DNA of 11,862 bases, from the NCBI GenBank assembly GCA_002849045.2, contig NCRO01000044.1, positions 1-11,862 of the forward strand, read 5' to 3'. This document shows, piece after piece, positions 1 to 6,434 of the stretch. The notes under the pieces are model-generated. The model made no database searches. It was not told the DNA's origin and saw only the letters and a program-made list of their open reading frames with translations. The position numbers were made by a program, and so were the translations under genes. Numbering within the stretch: position 1 is the first letter of the stretch; each line of letters opens with the position of its first letter. Origin of the DNA: Candidatus Sediminicultor secundus (GTDB taxonomy: Bacteria; Atribacterota; JS1; SB-45; 34-128).

Positions 1-843
1 AAAAGAGGATTGGGAAAAGGGCTGGAAGCCCTTATCCCCAAGACTGAACACAAAGTAGAAGGATTTGTGATTGAGATAGACATAGAAAGCTTAACCCCCA
101 GCCTTTTTCAGCCCCGTAAAAATTTCGATAGAGAAAAAATGGAAGAACTGAAAGGCTCAATTAAGAAACACGGAATAATCCAACCAATTGTAGTAAGGAA
201 AATAGCTAATGGATATGAGACAGTCGCCGGAGAGCGGAGGTTAAAGGCAGCCAAAGAGATCGGCCTAAAGAAGATACCGGCAATTATTAAAAGCATTAAC
301 AATGAAAAAAGTTTAGAGATTGCCTTGGTAGAAAATATTCAAAGAGAAGATCTTAATCCTGTTGAGCAGGCCAATGCCTTCAAAAGATTGATAGATGAGT
401 TTAAACTTACCCAACAAGAATTAGCAGAAGCAACTGGAAAGAGTAGGGCTTTGGTCACCAATACCATCAGGTTATTAAAATTGAATCCGGATATACAAAA
501 AAATATTTCTGAAGGGAAAATATCCTTTGGCCACGCCAAATTATTATTAAGCATAGAAGATGAAGAAGTGCAAAAAGCAGTGTGTGACAGAATAATAGCT
601 AACGATTTATCGGTAAGAGATACCGAGCGTCTGATTAAAAACATTGAAAAGGTGCAAAAAAAACAATTTAAAGTTAAGAATATTACCATTGAGCGCTTCC
701 CCGAGGTAGAGGGAAAATTAAGAGACATTTTAGGGACTAAAATAAGCATATTATATGACGGCAAGAAAGGGAATATAAGTATAGAATTTTATAGTAAAGA
801 AGATTTGCGAAGAATTGCTGGCCTGCTATTAAAAGAAAGATAA
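1..843 (+). CDS. parB: ParB/Spo0J chromosome-partitioning protein, 5' end cut off by window edge
   Basis: ParB binds centromere-like parS sites, spreads along DNA as a CTP-dependent clamp and works with ParA and SMC in chromosome segregation. The frame is open from base 1 and begins KRGLGKGLEALIP, the conserved ParB N-terminal tail that contacts ParA, so the real start lies just upstream. The TTG at 10-12 is an internal leucine codon, not the start. Numbering from that leucine, the CTP-binding core holds GERR at 74-77 and ENIQREDLNPVEQA at 108-121. A helix-turn-helix follows at about 133-156, and the last 50 or so residues fit the dimerisation domain. About 280 residues is normal for the family. 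A Noc-like paralogue is possible, but the N-terminal tail favours ParB. I found no parS-like palindrome in this window, and parA is expected upstream, outside it. The family call is firm. Confidence 0.95.
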   Translation, partial: KRGLGKGLEALIPKTEHKVEGFVIEIDIESLTPSLFQPRKNFDREKMEELKGSIKKHGIIQPIVVRKIANGYETVAGERRLKAAKEIGLKKIPAIIKSINNEKSLEIALVENIQREDLNPVEQANAFKRLIDEFKLTQQELAEATGKSRALVTNTIRLLKLNPDIQKNISEGKISFGHAKLLLSIEDEEVQKAVCDRIIANDLSVRDTERLIKNIEKVQKKQFKVKNITIERFPEVEGKLRDILGTKISILYDGKKGNISIEFYSKEDLRRIAGLLLKER

Positions 844-866
844 TGAAAGTCGTTAGTATATAAATG

Positions 867-894
867 GTATCGAGTATCGGGTATATAGTATATA
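867..894. repeat. Heptamer array GTATNNN, four units
   Basis: Four consecutive 7-base units start with GTAT: two ending CGA and CGG, then two exact copies of GTATATA. The block lies 23 bases after the parB stop codon. A period of 7 is not a multiple of 3, so this is not a decayed coding repeat. Confidence 0.8.
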
Positions 895-910
895 GCAAAG
901 AAAATAAAAG

Positions 911-952
911 TTAGAATTCAGAAACCAAGATTTAGAATATTAAATAGAGAAT
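911..952. repeat. Loose heptamer array around TTAGAAT, six units
   Basis: In 7-base steps the units are TTAGAAT, TCAGAAA, CCAAGAT, TTAGAAT and two looser ones. The two exact TTAGAAT copies are 21 bases apart, three units. The periodicity is weaker than in the neighbouring blocks and could partly reflect AT-rich composition. Confidence 0.5.
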
Positions 953-995
953 AAATTTTTAGCTTAATTAGGACAAATTTTATTAATCAAAAACT

Positions 996-1023
996 ATACG
1001 CTAAACGCTGTACGCTCCACGCT
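996..1023. repeat. Heptamer array NNACGCT, four units
   Basis: Four perfect 7-base units share ACGCT, with only the first two bases changing (AT, AA, GT, CC). The block ends 27 bases before the ribosome binding site of amaP and would overlap the -35 position of any promoter using the TATAAT at 1029-1034. Confidence 0.85.
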
Positions 1024-1028
1024 AGAGT

Positions 1029-1034
1029 TATAAT
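1029..1034 (+). promoter_or_regulatory. Possible -10 box for the amaP group
   Basis: An exact TATAAT lies 36 bases before the amaP start. At 17-bp spacing the -35 position reads CGCTGT, which does not match TTGACA. If used, transcription would start near 1041, with an untranslated leader of about 24 bases. In AT-rich DNA a TATAAT alone is weak evidence. Confidence 0.3.
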
Positions 1035-1064
1035 AGGTAGGAAAAATAGAAAGGATGGTTTAAA

Positions 1065-1613
1065 ATGAGCAAAGAGAGTTTTAATAATTTAATTTTTGTT
1101 TTGTTTTTATTGGTTACAGTTTTTATCTCCGGGATTTTTTTGGCCCTTTCTTTAAGGTTATTTTCCTTAGAAAACCTTTTCTTTAAAACAAATTATTTGA
1201 TCTACTCTAATTTCTTTAACCAAATTACCTTGGGTTTGGTGGGGGTTTTATTAATTTTTTTGGCTATTTATTTAATCTGGCAAAAAGCTCAAATTAATAA
1301 GGGAAATTTATCAGTAGTTCAAAAGACTTCATTTGGGGAAATTAAAATTTCTATCGGGTCTATAAAGCGTTTGGTCTTAAAAGTGGTTAAAGGGATGGAA
1401 GAGATTACGGAAACGAGGCCAGAGGTTAATATTCTAAAGCCCGGGGGAATAAATATAGATCTTCATCTTTTTGTTAAGCAGGATGTAAATATTCCGGAAC
1501 TTTCAGAGAAAATTCAACGAAAGGTAAAGGAATATATTTTACAAACAAGCGGGATTGAAACAAAAGAAATCAAGGTACACATAGATAAAATATTTTATGA
1601 AGACAAAAAATAG
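1065..1613 (+). CDS. amaP: AmaP-type membrane anchor for the Asp23 envelope-stress protein
   Basis: AmaP is a small membrane protein that recruits Asp23 to the cytoplasmic face of the envelope in Gram-positive relatives. The 182-residue product has two hydrophobic segments, about residues 8-33 and 54-73, then a cytoplasmic part. In that part the stretch from about 118 to 176 (VNILKPGGINIDLHLFVKQD onward) resembles an Asp23 fold. This two-helix plus Asp23-like layout and the length fit the AmaP family. The ATG has an AAGGA ribosome binding site at 1051-1055, nine bases upstream. An Asp23/Gls24 gene starts 36 bp downstream, so the pair is probably co-transcribed and the products probably interact. 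The name comes from architecture and neighbour together; sequence conservation in this family is low. Confidence 0.8.
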   Translation: MSKESFNNLIFVLFLLVTVFISGIFLALSLRLFSLENLFFKTNYLIYSNFFNQITLGLVGVLLIFLAIYLIWQKAQINKGNLSVVQKTSFGEIKISIGSIKRLVLKVVKGMEEITETRPEVNILKPGGINIDLHLFVKQDVNIPELSEKIQRKVKEYILQTSGIETKEIKVHIDKIFYEDKK

Positions 1614-1649
1614 TTTAATTAAATTTTTTAAAAAGTGTGGTGAATAAGA

Positions 1650-2081
1650 ATGTCAGATAAACAGGTTGTTAAAAGTAATCCCCAAGAACAAGAATTAGGG
1701 AGTATAACGGTTTCTAAAGAGGTAGTAGCCGTAATTGCTGCTTTAGAAACTATAAGAATTAGAGGAGTGGTCGGTATCACCAGCGGGTATAGGGGTAAAT
1801 CGCCCAATATATTGTCCCGGAAGGAGCTGGCTAAAGGCGTGGAAGTGCGGATGAAGCCGGGAGAAGCGGCAATTACTATTCCTATTGTTACCGCTTACGA
1901 AGTAGGAATTTTTAAAGTAGCTGAAGAGGTACAGCGTAGAGTAAAAGACGCTATCTGTTTCATGACCGGCTTAAAAGTTCCCAAAGTCGATGTTAATGTA
2001 CAGGGGATTAAATTTAAAGAGGAAAAAAAGAAAATGAAGAAAGAAACGCAGAAAGAAATACAGAAAGAAACAAAAAAATAA
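1650..2081 (+). CDS. Asp23/Gls24 family envelope stress protein
   Basis: Asp23/Gls24 proteins are abundant cytoplasmic proteins held at the membrane by AmaP and linked to cell-envelope homeostasis. The 143-residue product opens with a short polar tail. It then shows the family pattern: GSITVSKEVVAVIAALETIR (17-36), GVVGITSG (39-46), a central strand region (65-83) and the closing helix and strand VAEEVQRRVKDAI...VDVNVQGIKF (90-122). The end, 123-143, is a highly charged lysine/glutamate tail containing three 4-residue repeats (KKET, QKEI, QKET) encoded by a 12-base tandem repeat. The ATG has only a weak upstream GGTGA (1639-1643). Being directly behind amaP supports the call. A general Asp23 paralogue cannot be told apart from a true Asp23 here. 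Confidence 0.88.
   Translation: MSDKQVVKSNPQEQELGSITVSKEVVAVIAALETIRIRGVVGITSGYRGKSPNILSRKELAKGVEVRMKPGEAAITIPIVTAYEVGIFKVAEEVQRRVKDAICFMTGLKVPKVDVNVQGIKFKEEKKKMKKETQKEIQKETKK
2037..2072. repeat. 12-base tandem repeat encoding the lysine/glutamate tail
   Basis: Three in-frame 12-base units (2037-2048, 2049-2060, 2061-2072) share AGAAAGAAA and encode KKET, QKEI and QKET. A fourth similar copy, CAGAAAGAATAA at 2086-2097, lies beyond the TAA stop and one base out of phase. The stop may therefore have arisen inside a longer array, or the array may have grown across it. Confidence 0.75.
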
Positions 2082-2112
2082 ATCACAGAAAGAATAAATT
2101 GGTGAAATTAAA

Positions 2113-3333
2113 GTGACAGAAATTATAAAATTATTAGTAGTAACTGCAGTAATTGTTTTCTTAATAAGAAAGAAATGGGATTTAGGGTATATTATACTGC
2201 TGGCCTCCTTGTTGTTAGGACTATTGTTCGGATTGACCCCCAAAGTAATAGGAATTAATTTCTTACAGGCCGTAATAGATATTGTAACCATTAGATTAAT
2301 CGGAATAATTGTACTGGTTTTTTTGTTAAGCAGTATTTTAAGAAGAATAGAAAGCTTAAAGGATATAGTTGATTCTCTTCAAAAATTAGTAAAGGACTAT
2401 AGATTGATACTGGCCTTTATCCCTTCCTTTTTGGGTTTACTGCCTATGCCTGCTGGAGCCATGTTTTCTGCTCCCATGGTAAACGAGATAGGCGATAGAA
2501 AGAGGTTGAAGGCAGAAGAAAAAACTTTTGTAAATTACTGGTTTCGCCATATTTGGGAATTTGTTTGGCCTCTCTATCCTAGTATCATATTGCTTTCCGC
2601 CTTATTGGGGGTAGAAGTTCGGAAAATAATAATAGTACAGCTTCCCATAACTCTCATCGCCCTGATGCTGGGCTTAATTTGGGAGCAAAGACATCTTAAA
2701 AAAGATGAAGAAAAAGACAAGAGAGGAGATTTTGGCTTTAATGTAAAAAAACTGTTCTTGAGTACCTGGCCCATCCTTTTAGTTATATTCCTGGTTATAA
2801 TTATAAAGATAGATTTATTAATTTCCTTGATTGCAGTTATAGTATCTTTGATTTTGTTAAACAGGGCTAAAATGAAAACAGAAATTATAATAGAGATTAT
2901 TAAAAAAGATATACCTCTAAATACAGTAATTTTAATAGCCGGCATAATGATCTTTAAAAGAATGTTGCAAGCCACCGGAGCAATTATGGTTATCCCCGGG
3001 TTTTTTACTGAATTAGGCGTTCATCCTCTGGTTATTCTGTTTTTCATTCCCCTTTTAATTGGGATGCTTACCGGGATTACTTCTGCTATTGTCGGAATAG
3101 GCTTCCCGGTCCTTCTTCCCTTTATTGTTACCCAGGGAGAGGTTAATCTTAATTATGCTATGTTTGCCTTTGTTGGCGGTTATATGGGGCATATGCTTTC
3201 GCCCATGCATCTGTGCCTGGTAGTAACTAGTGATTATTTTAAGGCAGATAAGGGTAAAATATATAAAATACTAATCCTGCCTTTAATAATCGTTTCTTTA
3301 AGCGCTCTCGTTCTGGCAATAGTTAGAACATAG
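2113..3333 (+). CDS. DUF401-type polytopic membrane protein, probable transporter
   Basis: This 406-residue integral membrane protein is rich in Leu/Ile/Val, with about nine or ten hydrophobic segments (approximately 4-19, 24-42, 60-78, 97-120, 150-168, 172-190, 217-250, 268-290, 305-340, 383-404). Conserved-looking loops include FIPSFLGLLPMPAGAMFSAP (102-121), NYWFRHIWEFVWPLYPS (141-157), GMLTGITSAIVGIGFPVLLP (317-336) and GHMLSPMHLCLVVTSDYFKA (359-378). I recognise these as the pattern of the DUF401 family, which is distantly like ion-transporter-type permeases. Its substrate is unknown. The start is GTG at 2113 with a weak GGTGA at 2101-2105; the preceding gene stops 31 bp upstream, so the gene is probably in the amaP-asp23 transcript. 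The membrane location is certain, the family likely, and the transport role inferred. Confidence 0.78.
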   Translation: MTEIIKLLVVTAVIVFLIRKKWDLGYIILLASLLLGLLFGLTPKVIGINFLQAVIDIVTIRLIGIIVLVFLLSSILRRIESLKDIVDSLQKLVKDYRLILAFIPSFLGLLPMPAGAMFSAPMVNEIGDRKRLKAEEKTFVNYWFRHIWEFVWPLYPSIILLSALLGVEVRKIIIVQLPITLIALMLGLIWEQRHLKKDEEKDKRGDFGFNVKKLFLSTWPILLVIFLVIIIKIDLLISLIAVIVSLILLNRAKMKTEIIIEIIKKDIPLNTVILIAGIMIFKRMLQATGAIMVIPGFFTELGVHPLVILFFIPLLIGMLTGITSAIVGIGFPVLLPFIVTQGEVNLNYAMFAFVGGYMGHMLSPMHLCLVVTSDYFKADKGKIYKILILPLIIVSLSALVLAIVRT

Positions 3334-3352
3334 TTAAGATACGTTTTAATAT

Positions 3353-3370
3353 GATTACACGGATTACATT
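3353..3370. repeat. Short direct repeat GATTACANN, two units
   Basis: Two 9-base units, GATTACACG and GATTACATT, sit side by side in the 60-bp gap between the DUF401 and HD genes. This is another small quasi-tandem word in a gap, here with period 9. Confidence 0.55.
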
Positions 3371-3380
3371 ATATGTTAAT

Positions 3381-3388
3381 AGGAGGAG
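3381..3388 (+). promoter_or_regulatory. Strong ribosome binding site that sets the HD-protein start
   Basis: AGGAGGAG lies five bases before the ATG at 3394. An in-frame ATG exists at 3373, but this site would then fall inside the coding region and that ATG has no such motif. The start at 3394 is therefore preferred. Confidence 0.85.
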
Positions 3389-3393
3389 TGAAC

Positions 3394-4197
3394 ATGAGAA
3401 AGTCACCCAAAGAAATAGAGATAGAAAATGAAATATTGGCAATGTTGAGCGGGAAACCGGCTCTTGCTGCCTCTCTTGTTTTTGATGATCAAGAAGCGCA
3501 AGCCTTACAAAATTATGCTAATGTAGTTTCCATAAAAAGGTTAGGCTATAATGACCATGGACCAGTACATATGCGAAAAACCGCCCAAAATGCTTTAATT
3601 ATGTTTGATATTTTGAGTAAAGCCGGAATTAAATTTAACCTTGAAGAAGAAAAGATTGGCACAGAAGAAGAGAGTAAGGTAGCAGTATTGATATCATCTT
3701 TATTACATGATATTGGTATGTCTATAGGTAGAGATAATCATGAATTTTTAGGGGTTGTTCTGGCTATGCCGATTATTGAAAAAACTTTAACTAAAATTTA
3801 CGATAAGGATATTGAAAAGAAAACCATTATTCGTTCTCTAATTATTGAATGCATTTCGGGGCATATGGCCACACAGACTATCTATTCATTAGAAGCGGGG
3901 TTGGTATCGATCGGAGATGGTTGTGATATGGAAAAGGGTCGGGCACGGATTATTTTTCTCTTGTCACATACTCCTCAAGTAGGAGATATCCACAAGTATT
4001 CCGCTAATTCCATTCAAAACGTAGAGATATTAGAAGGAGAAGAGAAACCAATCAGGATAATTGTAGAGATGACCGAGTCGGTTGGTTTTTTTCAGATAGA
4101 AGAAGTTCTATTTCCTAAGATGTTATCTAATCCGGTAAAACCCTATATAGAACTTTATGGCCGGGTAACAGGAGAGGACCTGCGACGGTATCTGTAA
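3394..4197 (+). CDS. HD-domain metal-dependent phosphohydrolase
   Basis: HD-domain proteins are metal-dependent phosphohydrolases acting on nucleotides, cyclic dinucleotides or other phosphoesters. From the ATG at 3394 the product has 267 residues. Likely metal ligands are visible: His55/His59 in DHGPVHMRKTAQNA, the His-Asp pair 105-106 in SSLLHDIGM, His116 in RDNHE, His157 in ISGHMA and Asp176/Asp179 in SIGDGCDMEKGR. The last 60 or so residues (EEKPIRIIVEMTESVGFFQI onward) look like a small alpha/beta domain that could mediate regulation or dimerisation. The gene is 60 bp behind the DUF401 gene on the same strand and may share its transcript. I do not recognise the subfamily and cannot name a substrate. 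The fold and metal site are well supported. Confidence 0.83.
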   Translation: MRKSPKEIEIENEILAMLSGKPALAASLVFDDQEAQALQNYANVVSIKRLGYNDHGPVHMRKTAQNALIMFDILSKAGIKFNLEEEKIGTEEESKVAVLISSLLHDIGMSIGRDNHEFLGVVLAMPIIEKTLTKIYDKDIEKKTIIRSLIIECISGHMATQTIYSLEAGLVSIGDGCDMEKGRARIIFLLSHTPQVGDIHKYSANSIQNVEILEGEEKPIRIIVEMTESVGFFQIEEVLFPKMLSNPVKPYIELYGRVTGEDLRRYL

Positions 4198-4217
4198 GAG
4201 TGTATATCGTATGTAGA

Positions 4218-4252
4218 AAAAACTAAAAACGAAAAGTGCAAAGCGTAAAACC
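4218..4252. repeat. Heptamer array NAAANNN, five units
   Basis: In 7-base steps the units are AAAAACT, AAAAACG, AAAAGTG, CAAAGCG and TAAAACC, with AAA held at positions 2-4. The array begins 20 bases after the stop of the HD gene. Confidence 0.6.
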
Positions 4253-4280
4253 ATAGCTCAAAATTAAAGATTATGGGGGA

Positions 4281-4315
4281 AAAGAAGTCAGAATTCAGGA
4301 GTCAGGAGCCGGAAA
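4281..4315. repeat. Heptamer array around TCAGGAG, five units
   Basis: The units AAAGAAG, TCAGAAT, TCAGGAG, TCAGGAG and CCGGAAA follow at 7-base steps; two are identical. TCAG-type words also occur in the 911-952 block. Confidence 0.7.
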
Positions 4316-4346
4316 ATTATTAGCGGAGAGCGGGTAGTGTAAGAAT

Positions 4347-4386
4347 AGTTACCCGGTTAGTAAGTTTACCGGTTACCCGGTTGAGA
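4347..4386. repeat. Octamer array GGTTACCC-like, five units
   Basis: Five 8-base units are AGTTACCC, GGTTAGTA, AGTTTACC, GGTTACCC and GGTTGAGA. The exact 11-base word GTTACCCGGTT occurs at 4348-4358 and again at 4372-4382, 24 bases (three units) apart. CGGGTA at 4331-4336 can also pair with TACCCG at 4350-4355. Confidence 0.75.
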
Positions 4387-4424
4387 AAAAGAAACCTAAT
4401 TAGTATAGTAGTATATAGCAAATA

Positions 4425-4438
4425 CGTATCTCGTATCT
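4425..4438. repeat. Heptamer CGTATCT, two exact units
   Basis: Two identical CGTATCT units are followed by CG, just after the 14-base word TAGTATATAGCAAA (4409-4422) shared with the parB-amaP gap. Confidence 0.65.
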
Positions 4439-4478
4439 CGGAAAGAAGAAGTCAGGTTCCAGAAGATCAGATACTAAC

Positions 4479-4511
4479 GACTAGTTCGACCGATAGACTG
4501 GCAGACTAATT
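4479..4511. repeat. GACN octamer array in front of thrC
   Basis: GACTAGTTC is followed by GACCGATA, GACTGGCA and GACTAATT, giving GAC at 8- or 9-base steps. Similar words (GCAGACT, CGACCGACTAA) occur at 9344-9363, in front of cca, so the same kind of element lies directly upstream of two unrelated genes. Confidence 0.7.
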
Positions 4512-4524
4512 CTAAGGAAGGAAT

Positions 4525-6018
4525 ATGGAAGAAAAAAATCTTTATTATAAAAGTACCCGGGGGGACAAAAAGAGAGTCTTATCCGCAGAGGCAATTATTA
4601 AAGGCATTGCCCATGATGGAGGATTGTTTGTTCCCGAGACCATTCCCCAGATAAATAAGGATTTATATATATTAAAAAGTACTGATTATAGAGAATTAGC
4701 TTTTTTAATAATGAAGAAATTTTTTACTGATTACCGTCAAGACGAGCTAAAAGATTGTATAAATAAAGCTTATGATAATAAGTTTGATACCGAGATTATT
4801 GCTCCCCTCAGCAAAAAGATGGGAGCATATTTTTTAGAACTTTATCATGGTCCGACCCTGGCTTTTAAAGATATGGCTTTATCCCTGCTCCCGCATCTTT
4901 TAAAAAAAGCTGCCCAGAAATTAAATCTTAATCAGGAAATAGTTATTTTAACCGCTACTTCCGGTGATACCGGGAAAGCTGCCCTTCAAGGTTTTGCTAA
5001 TGTAGAAGGGACCAAAATAATAGTATTTTTCCCTTATAAGGGGGTCAGCAAGATACAAGAAAGACAGATGCTCACCCAGGAAGGGGCGAACACTTACGCG
5101 ATAGGCATAAAAGGAAATTTTGATGATGCCCAGAGAGGAGTAAAGGAGATATTCGAATCCCCGACCTTTAACAAAAAGATAGAAGAAAAAAACTATATCT
5201 TTTCTTCGGCAAATTCTATAAACATAGGCCGCTTAATTCCCCAAATAGTATATTACTTTTATGCTTATCTAAATATGTTAGGTGAGGGCGAAATTAAGAA
5301 CGGTGAAAAGATAAATATAGTTGTTCCCACCGGTAACTTCGGAGATATTCTGGCAGCTTACTATGCAAAAGAGATGGGATTACCGGTTAACAAATTAATC
5401 TGTGCTTCTAATGAAAATAAAGTACTGGCAGATTTTTTTAATACCGGGGTCTACGATAAACGGAGAAAATTAGTAGTGACCATTTCTCCTTCGATGGATA
5501 TCCTGGTATCCAGTAATCTGGAAAGATTGCTATGGGCGATAGGCGAAAGGGATGCCAAAAAGGTAAAGGGGTTAATGAATTCCTTAAAAGAGAAGGGTTA
5601 TTACCGGATAGATTCCGAAATGAAGAAGAGATTAAAAGATTTTTATGGAGGATTCGTCCCCCAGGAAGAATCCCGTCAATGCATAAAAGAGATATTCGAG
5701 AAGTCGAAATATTTGATCGACCCTCATACAGCAGTAGCTTATGCAGTATATAAAAAATATATCAAAGAAACCGGGGATAAGACCAAGACAGTTATTGTGA
5801 CCACAGCCAGTCCTTTTAAGTTTACTAAAAGTGTGATGGAATCAATAGATAATCGGTACAAAAAATTTGACGATTTTGAATTAATAGAAAAGATGTCCGA
5901 TTTAGCTCAAGTTCCGATTCCGCCAGGGGTAAGGGATATTGGGAAAAGGCCTATTCGGCATAAAATGGTTTGTGAAAAAGAGGAAATGAGAGCAAAGATA
6001 GCTGAAATTCTAGAATAG
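4525..6018 (+). CDS. thrC: Threonine synthase (PLP-dependent)
   Basis: Threonine synthase converts O-phospho-L-homoserine to L-threonine and phosphate, the last step of threonine synthesis, in the cytoplasm. The 497-residue product is of the long form with the N-terminal domain (YKSTRGDKKRVLSAEAI, 8-24; HDGGLFVPETIP, 30-41). The PLP-binding lysine should be Lys115 in HGPTLAFKD (108-116). The phosphate-binding loop is TSGDTG (145-150), and SANSINIGRLIPQ (228-240) and PTGNFGD (268-274) complete the active-site signature. The ATG has the ribosome binding site AAGGAAGGA at 4514-4522. No thrB, hom or other threonine gene is beside it, so it appears as an isolated gene between two long gaps. The TAG stop is also the first unit of a TAGTNNN repeat array. 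All key residues are present. Confidence 0.97.
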   Translation: MEEKNLYYKSTRGDKKRVLSAEAIIKGIAHDGGLFVPETIPQINKDLYILKSTDYRELAFLIMKKFFTDYRQDELKDCINKAYDNKFDTEIIAPLSKKMGAYFLELYHGPTLAFKDMALSLLPHLLKKAAQKLNLNQEIVILTATSGDTGKAALQGFANVEGTKIIVFFPYKGVSKIQERQMLTQEGANTYAIGIKGNFDDAQRGVKEIFESPTFNKKIEEKNYIFSSANSINIGRLIPQIVYYFYAYLNMLGEGEIKNGEKINIVVPTGNFGDILAAYYAKEMGLPVNKLICASNENKVLADFFNTGVYDKRRKLVVTISPSMDILVSSNLERLLWAIGERDAKKVKGLMNSLKEKGYYRIDSEMKKRLKDFYGGFVPQEESRQCIKEIFEKSKYLIDPHTAVAYAVYKKYIKETGDKTKTVIVTTASPFKFTKSVMESIDNRYKKFDDFELIEKMSDLAQVPIPPGVRDIGKRPIRHKMVCEKEEMRAKIAEILE

Positions 6019-6064
6019 TCATTAGTGAATAGTGAATAGTCGTTAGTATTAAATGCAAAATGCA
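6016..6064. repeat. Heptamer array TAGTNNN x5 then AAATGCA x2, starting in the thrC stop codon
   Basis: Five in-phase 7-base units start with TAGT (TAGTCAT, two copies of TAGTGAA, TAGTCGT, TAGTATT), then two exact AAATGCA units follow in the same phase. The first TAGT includes the thrC TAG stop. The word AGTCGTTAGTAT (6038-6049) also occurs at 848-859, after parB. Confidence 0.88.
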
Positions 6065-6090
6065 AGATTAATTTCGTATCTTGTTTAGGA

Positions 6091-6114
6091 TTAGTTAATT
6101 GGTTAGTTGGTTAA
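6091..6114. repeat. Octamer array TTRGTTAR, three units
   Basis: TTAGTTAA, TTGGTTAG and TTGGTTAA follow one another at 8-base steps. Confidence 0.7.
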
Positions 6115-6137
6115 GAAATACAAGAGAGAAAAAGTAG

Positions 6138-6156
6138 GGGCGTATTGCATACGCCC
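6138..6156. repeat. REP-like palindrome, copy 1
   Basis: GGGCGTAT and ATACGCCC are perfect 8-base arms around the 3-base loop TGC, preceded by GTAG. A close relative occurs at 8131-8152. Short GTAGGGGCG-type palindromes scattered between genes are typical of REP elements, which are often mobilised by RAYT transposases; no such transposase is in this window. Confidence 0.8.
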
Positions 6157-6177
6157 TTAACGATATGCACAAAACTG

Positions 6178-6221
6178 TAGGAAAGGCGTCCCTCGTTTTC
6201 ATGAGGACAGGACCGCCTGTC
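6178..6221. repeat. GC-richer segment with a small hairpin, probable dispersed repeat
   Basis: This segment stands out from its AT-rich surroundings. It ends with GACAGG (6206-6211) and CCTGTC (6216-6221), a 6-bp stem with loop ACCG. CCCTC (6190-6194) can also pair loosely with the GAGG at 6203-6206. It lies between two clear repeats and has no coding signal, so a dispersed repeat is likely, but no second copy is present here to prove it. Confidence 0.45.
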
Positions 6222-6268
6222 TCTGAATTAGTTCGATTCATTGAACCCGCTGATAAATACCAATTTTT

Positions 6269-6340
6269 GTTATTGCGAAACGACCGAAGCAACCTCAATT
6301 GAATTCTGAGATTGCCGCGCTCACTTCGTTCGCAATGACA
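6269..6340. repeat. Imperfect inverted repeat of the CATTGCGA...TCGCAATG type (MITE-like)
   Basis: The left arm, about 6269-6297, contains TTATTGCGAAACGACCGAAG. The right arm, 6307-6340, when reverse complemented contains TGTCATTGCGAACGAAGTGA and ends GGCAATCTCA. The arms pair over about 30 positions with mismatches and indels around a 9-base centre. This matches a widespread class of bacterial intergenic repeats whose translations give strings such as CHCERSER, seen here on the reverse strand. Confidence 0.75.
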
Positions 6341-6376
6341 GAGAAGGCAATAAACTAGCAACTAATGAATTAAAGT

Positions 6377-6408
6377 CTGAAAACTAAAAACCGTGAACTG
6401 AAAACTTG
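6377..6408. repeat. Heptamer array CTGAAAA-like, four units
   Basis: CTGAAAA, CTAAAAA, CCGTGAA and CTGAAAA follow at 7-base steps, then CTTG. The array ends 41 bases before the ATG of the beta-CASP gene. Confidence 0.75.
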
Positions 6409-6434
6409 TTTTAATGCTGACGAATAATTTATGG

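Larger units (their letters stand above)
844..1064. repeat. Repeat-filled gap between parB and amaP
   Basis: This 221-bp gap has no convincing ORF. Much of it is quasi-tandem words of 7 bases, in at least three blocks with different words: GTATNNN, TTAGAAT-like and NNACGCT. Each block is listed separately. It shares the exact 14-base word TAGTATATAGCAAA (886-899) with the gap before thrC (4409-4422), and the 12-base word AGTCGTTAGTAT (848-859) with the gap after thrC (6038-6049). A TATAAT at 1029-1034 could be a -10 element for amaP, but no good -35 box is seen at the right distance. Confidence 0.7.
4198..4524. repeat. Repeat-filled gap between the HD gene and thrC
   Basis: This 327-bp gap has no believable ORF, RNA gene or clear terminator. 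It is occupied mainly by quasi-tandem words: three heptamer blocks (4218-4252, 4281-4315, 4425-4438) and two octamer blocks (4347-4386, 4479-4511). The last block ends two bases before the AAGGAAGGA ribosome binding site of thrC. I saw no leader peptide rich in threonine codons or other attenuator for thrC. Confidence 0.7.

Noticed and set aside
339..764. Long reverse-strand open frame inside parB
   Set aside because: It overlaps a strongly conserved gene on the other strand, has no family motif and no ribosome binding site; it is a shadow of parB codons.
867..1023. CRISPR array or iteron-type replication origin beside parB
   Set aside because: Units are only 7 bases long, have no spacers and change sequence from block to block; similar blocks occur in gaps far from parB, and no DnaA-box cluster or parS site is visible.
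1971..2291. Reverse-strand open frame across the asp23 end and the membrane gene start
   Set aside because: Its phenylalanine/leucine-rich translation is the complement of the AAG/GAA repeat and of hydrophobic codons; both overlapped genes are well supported.
4198..4524. Threonine attenuator or T-box upstream of thrC
   Set aside because: No threonine-rich leader peptide, no T-box motif and no terminator-like stem with a T-run; the sequence is explained by short repeats.
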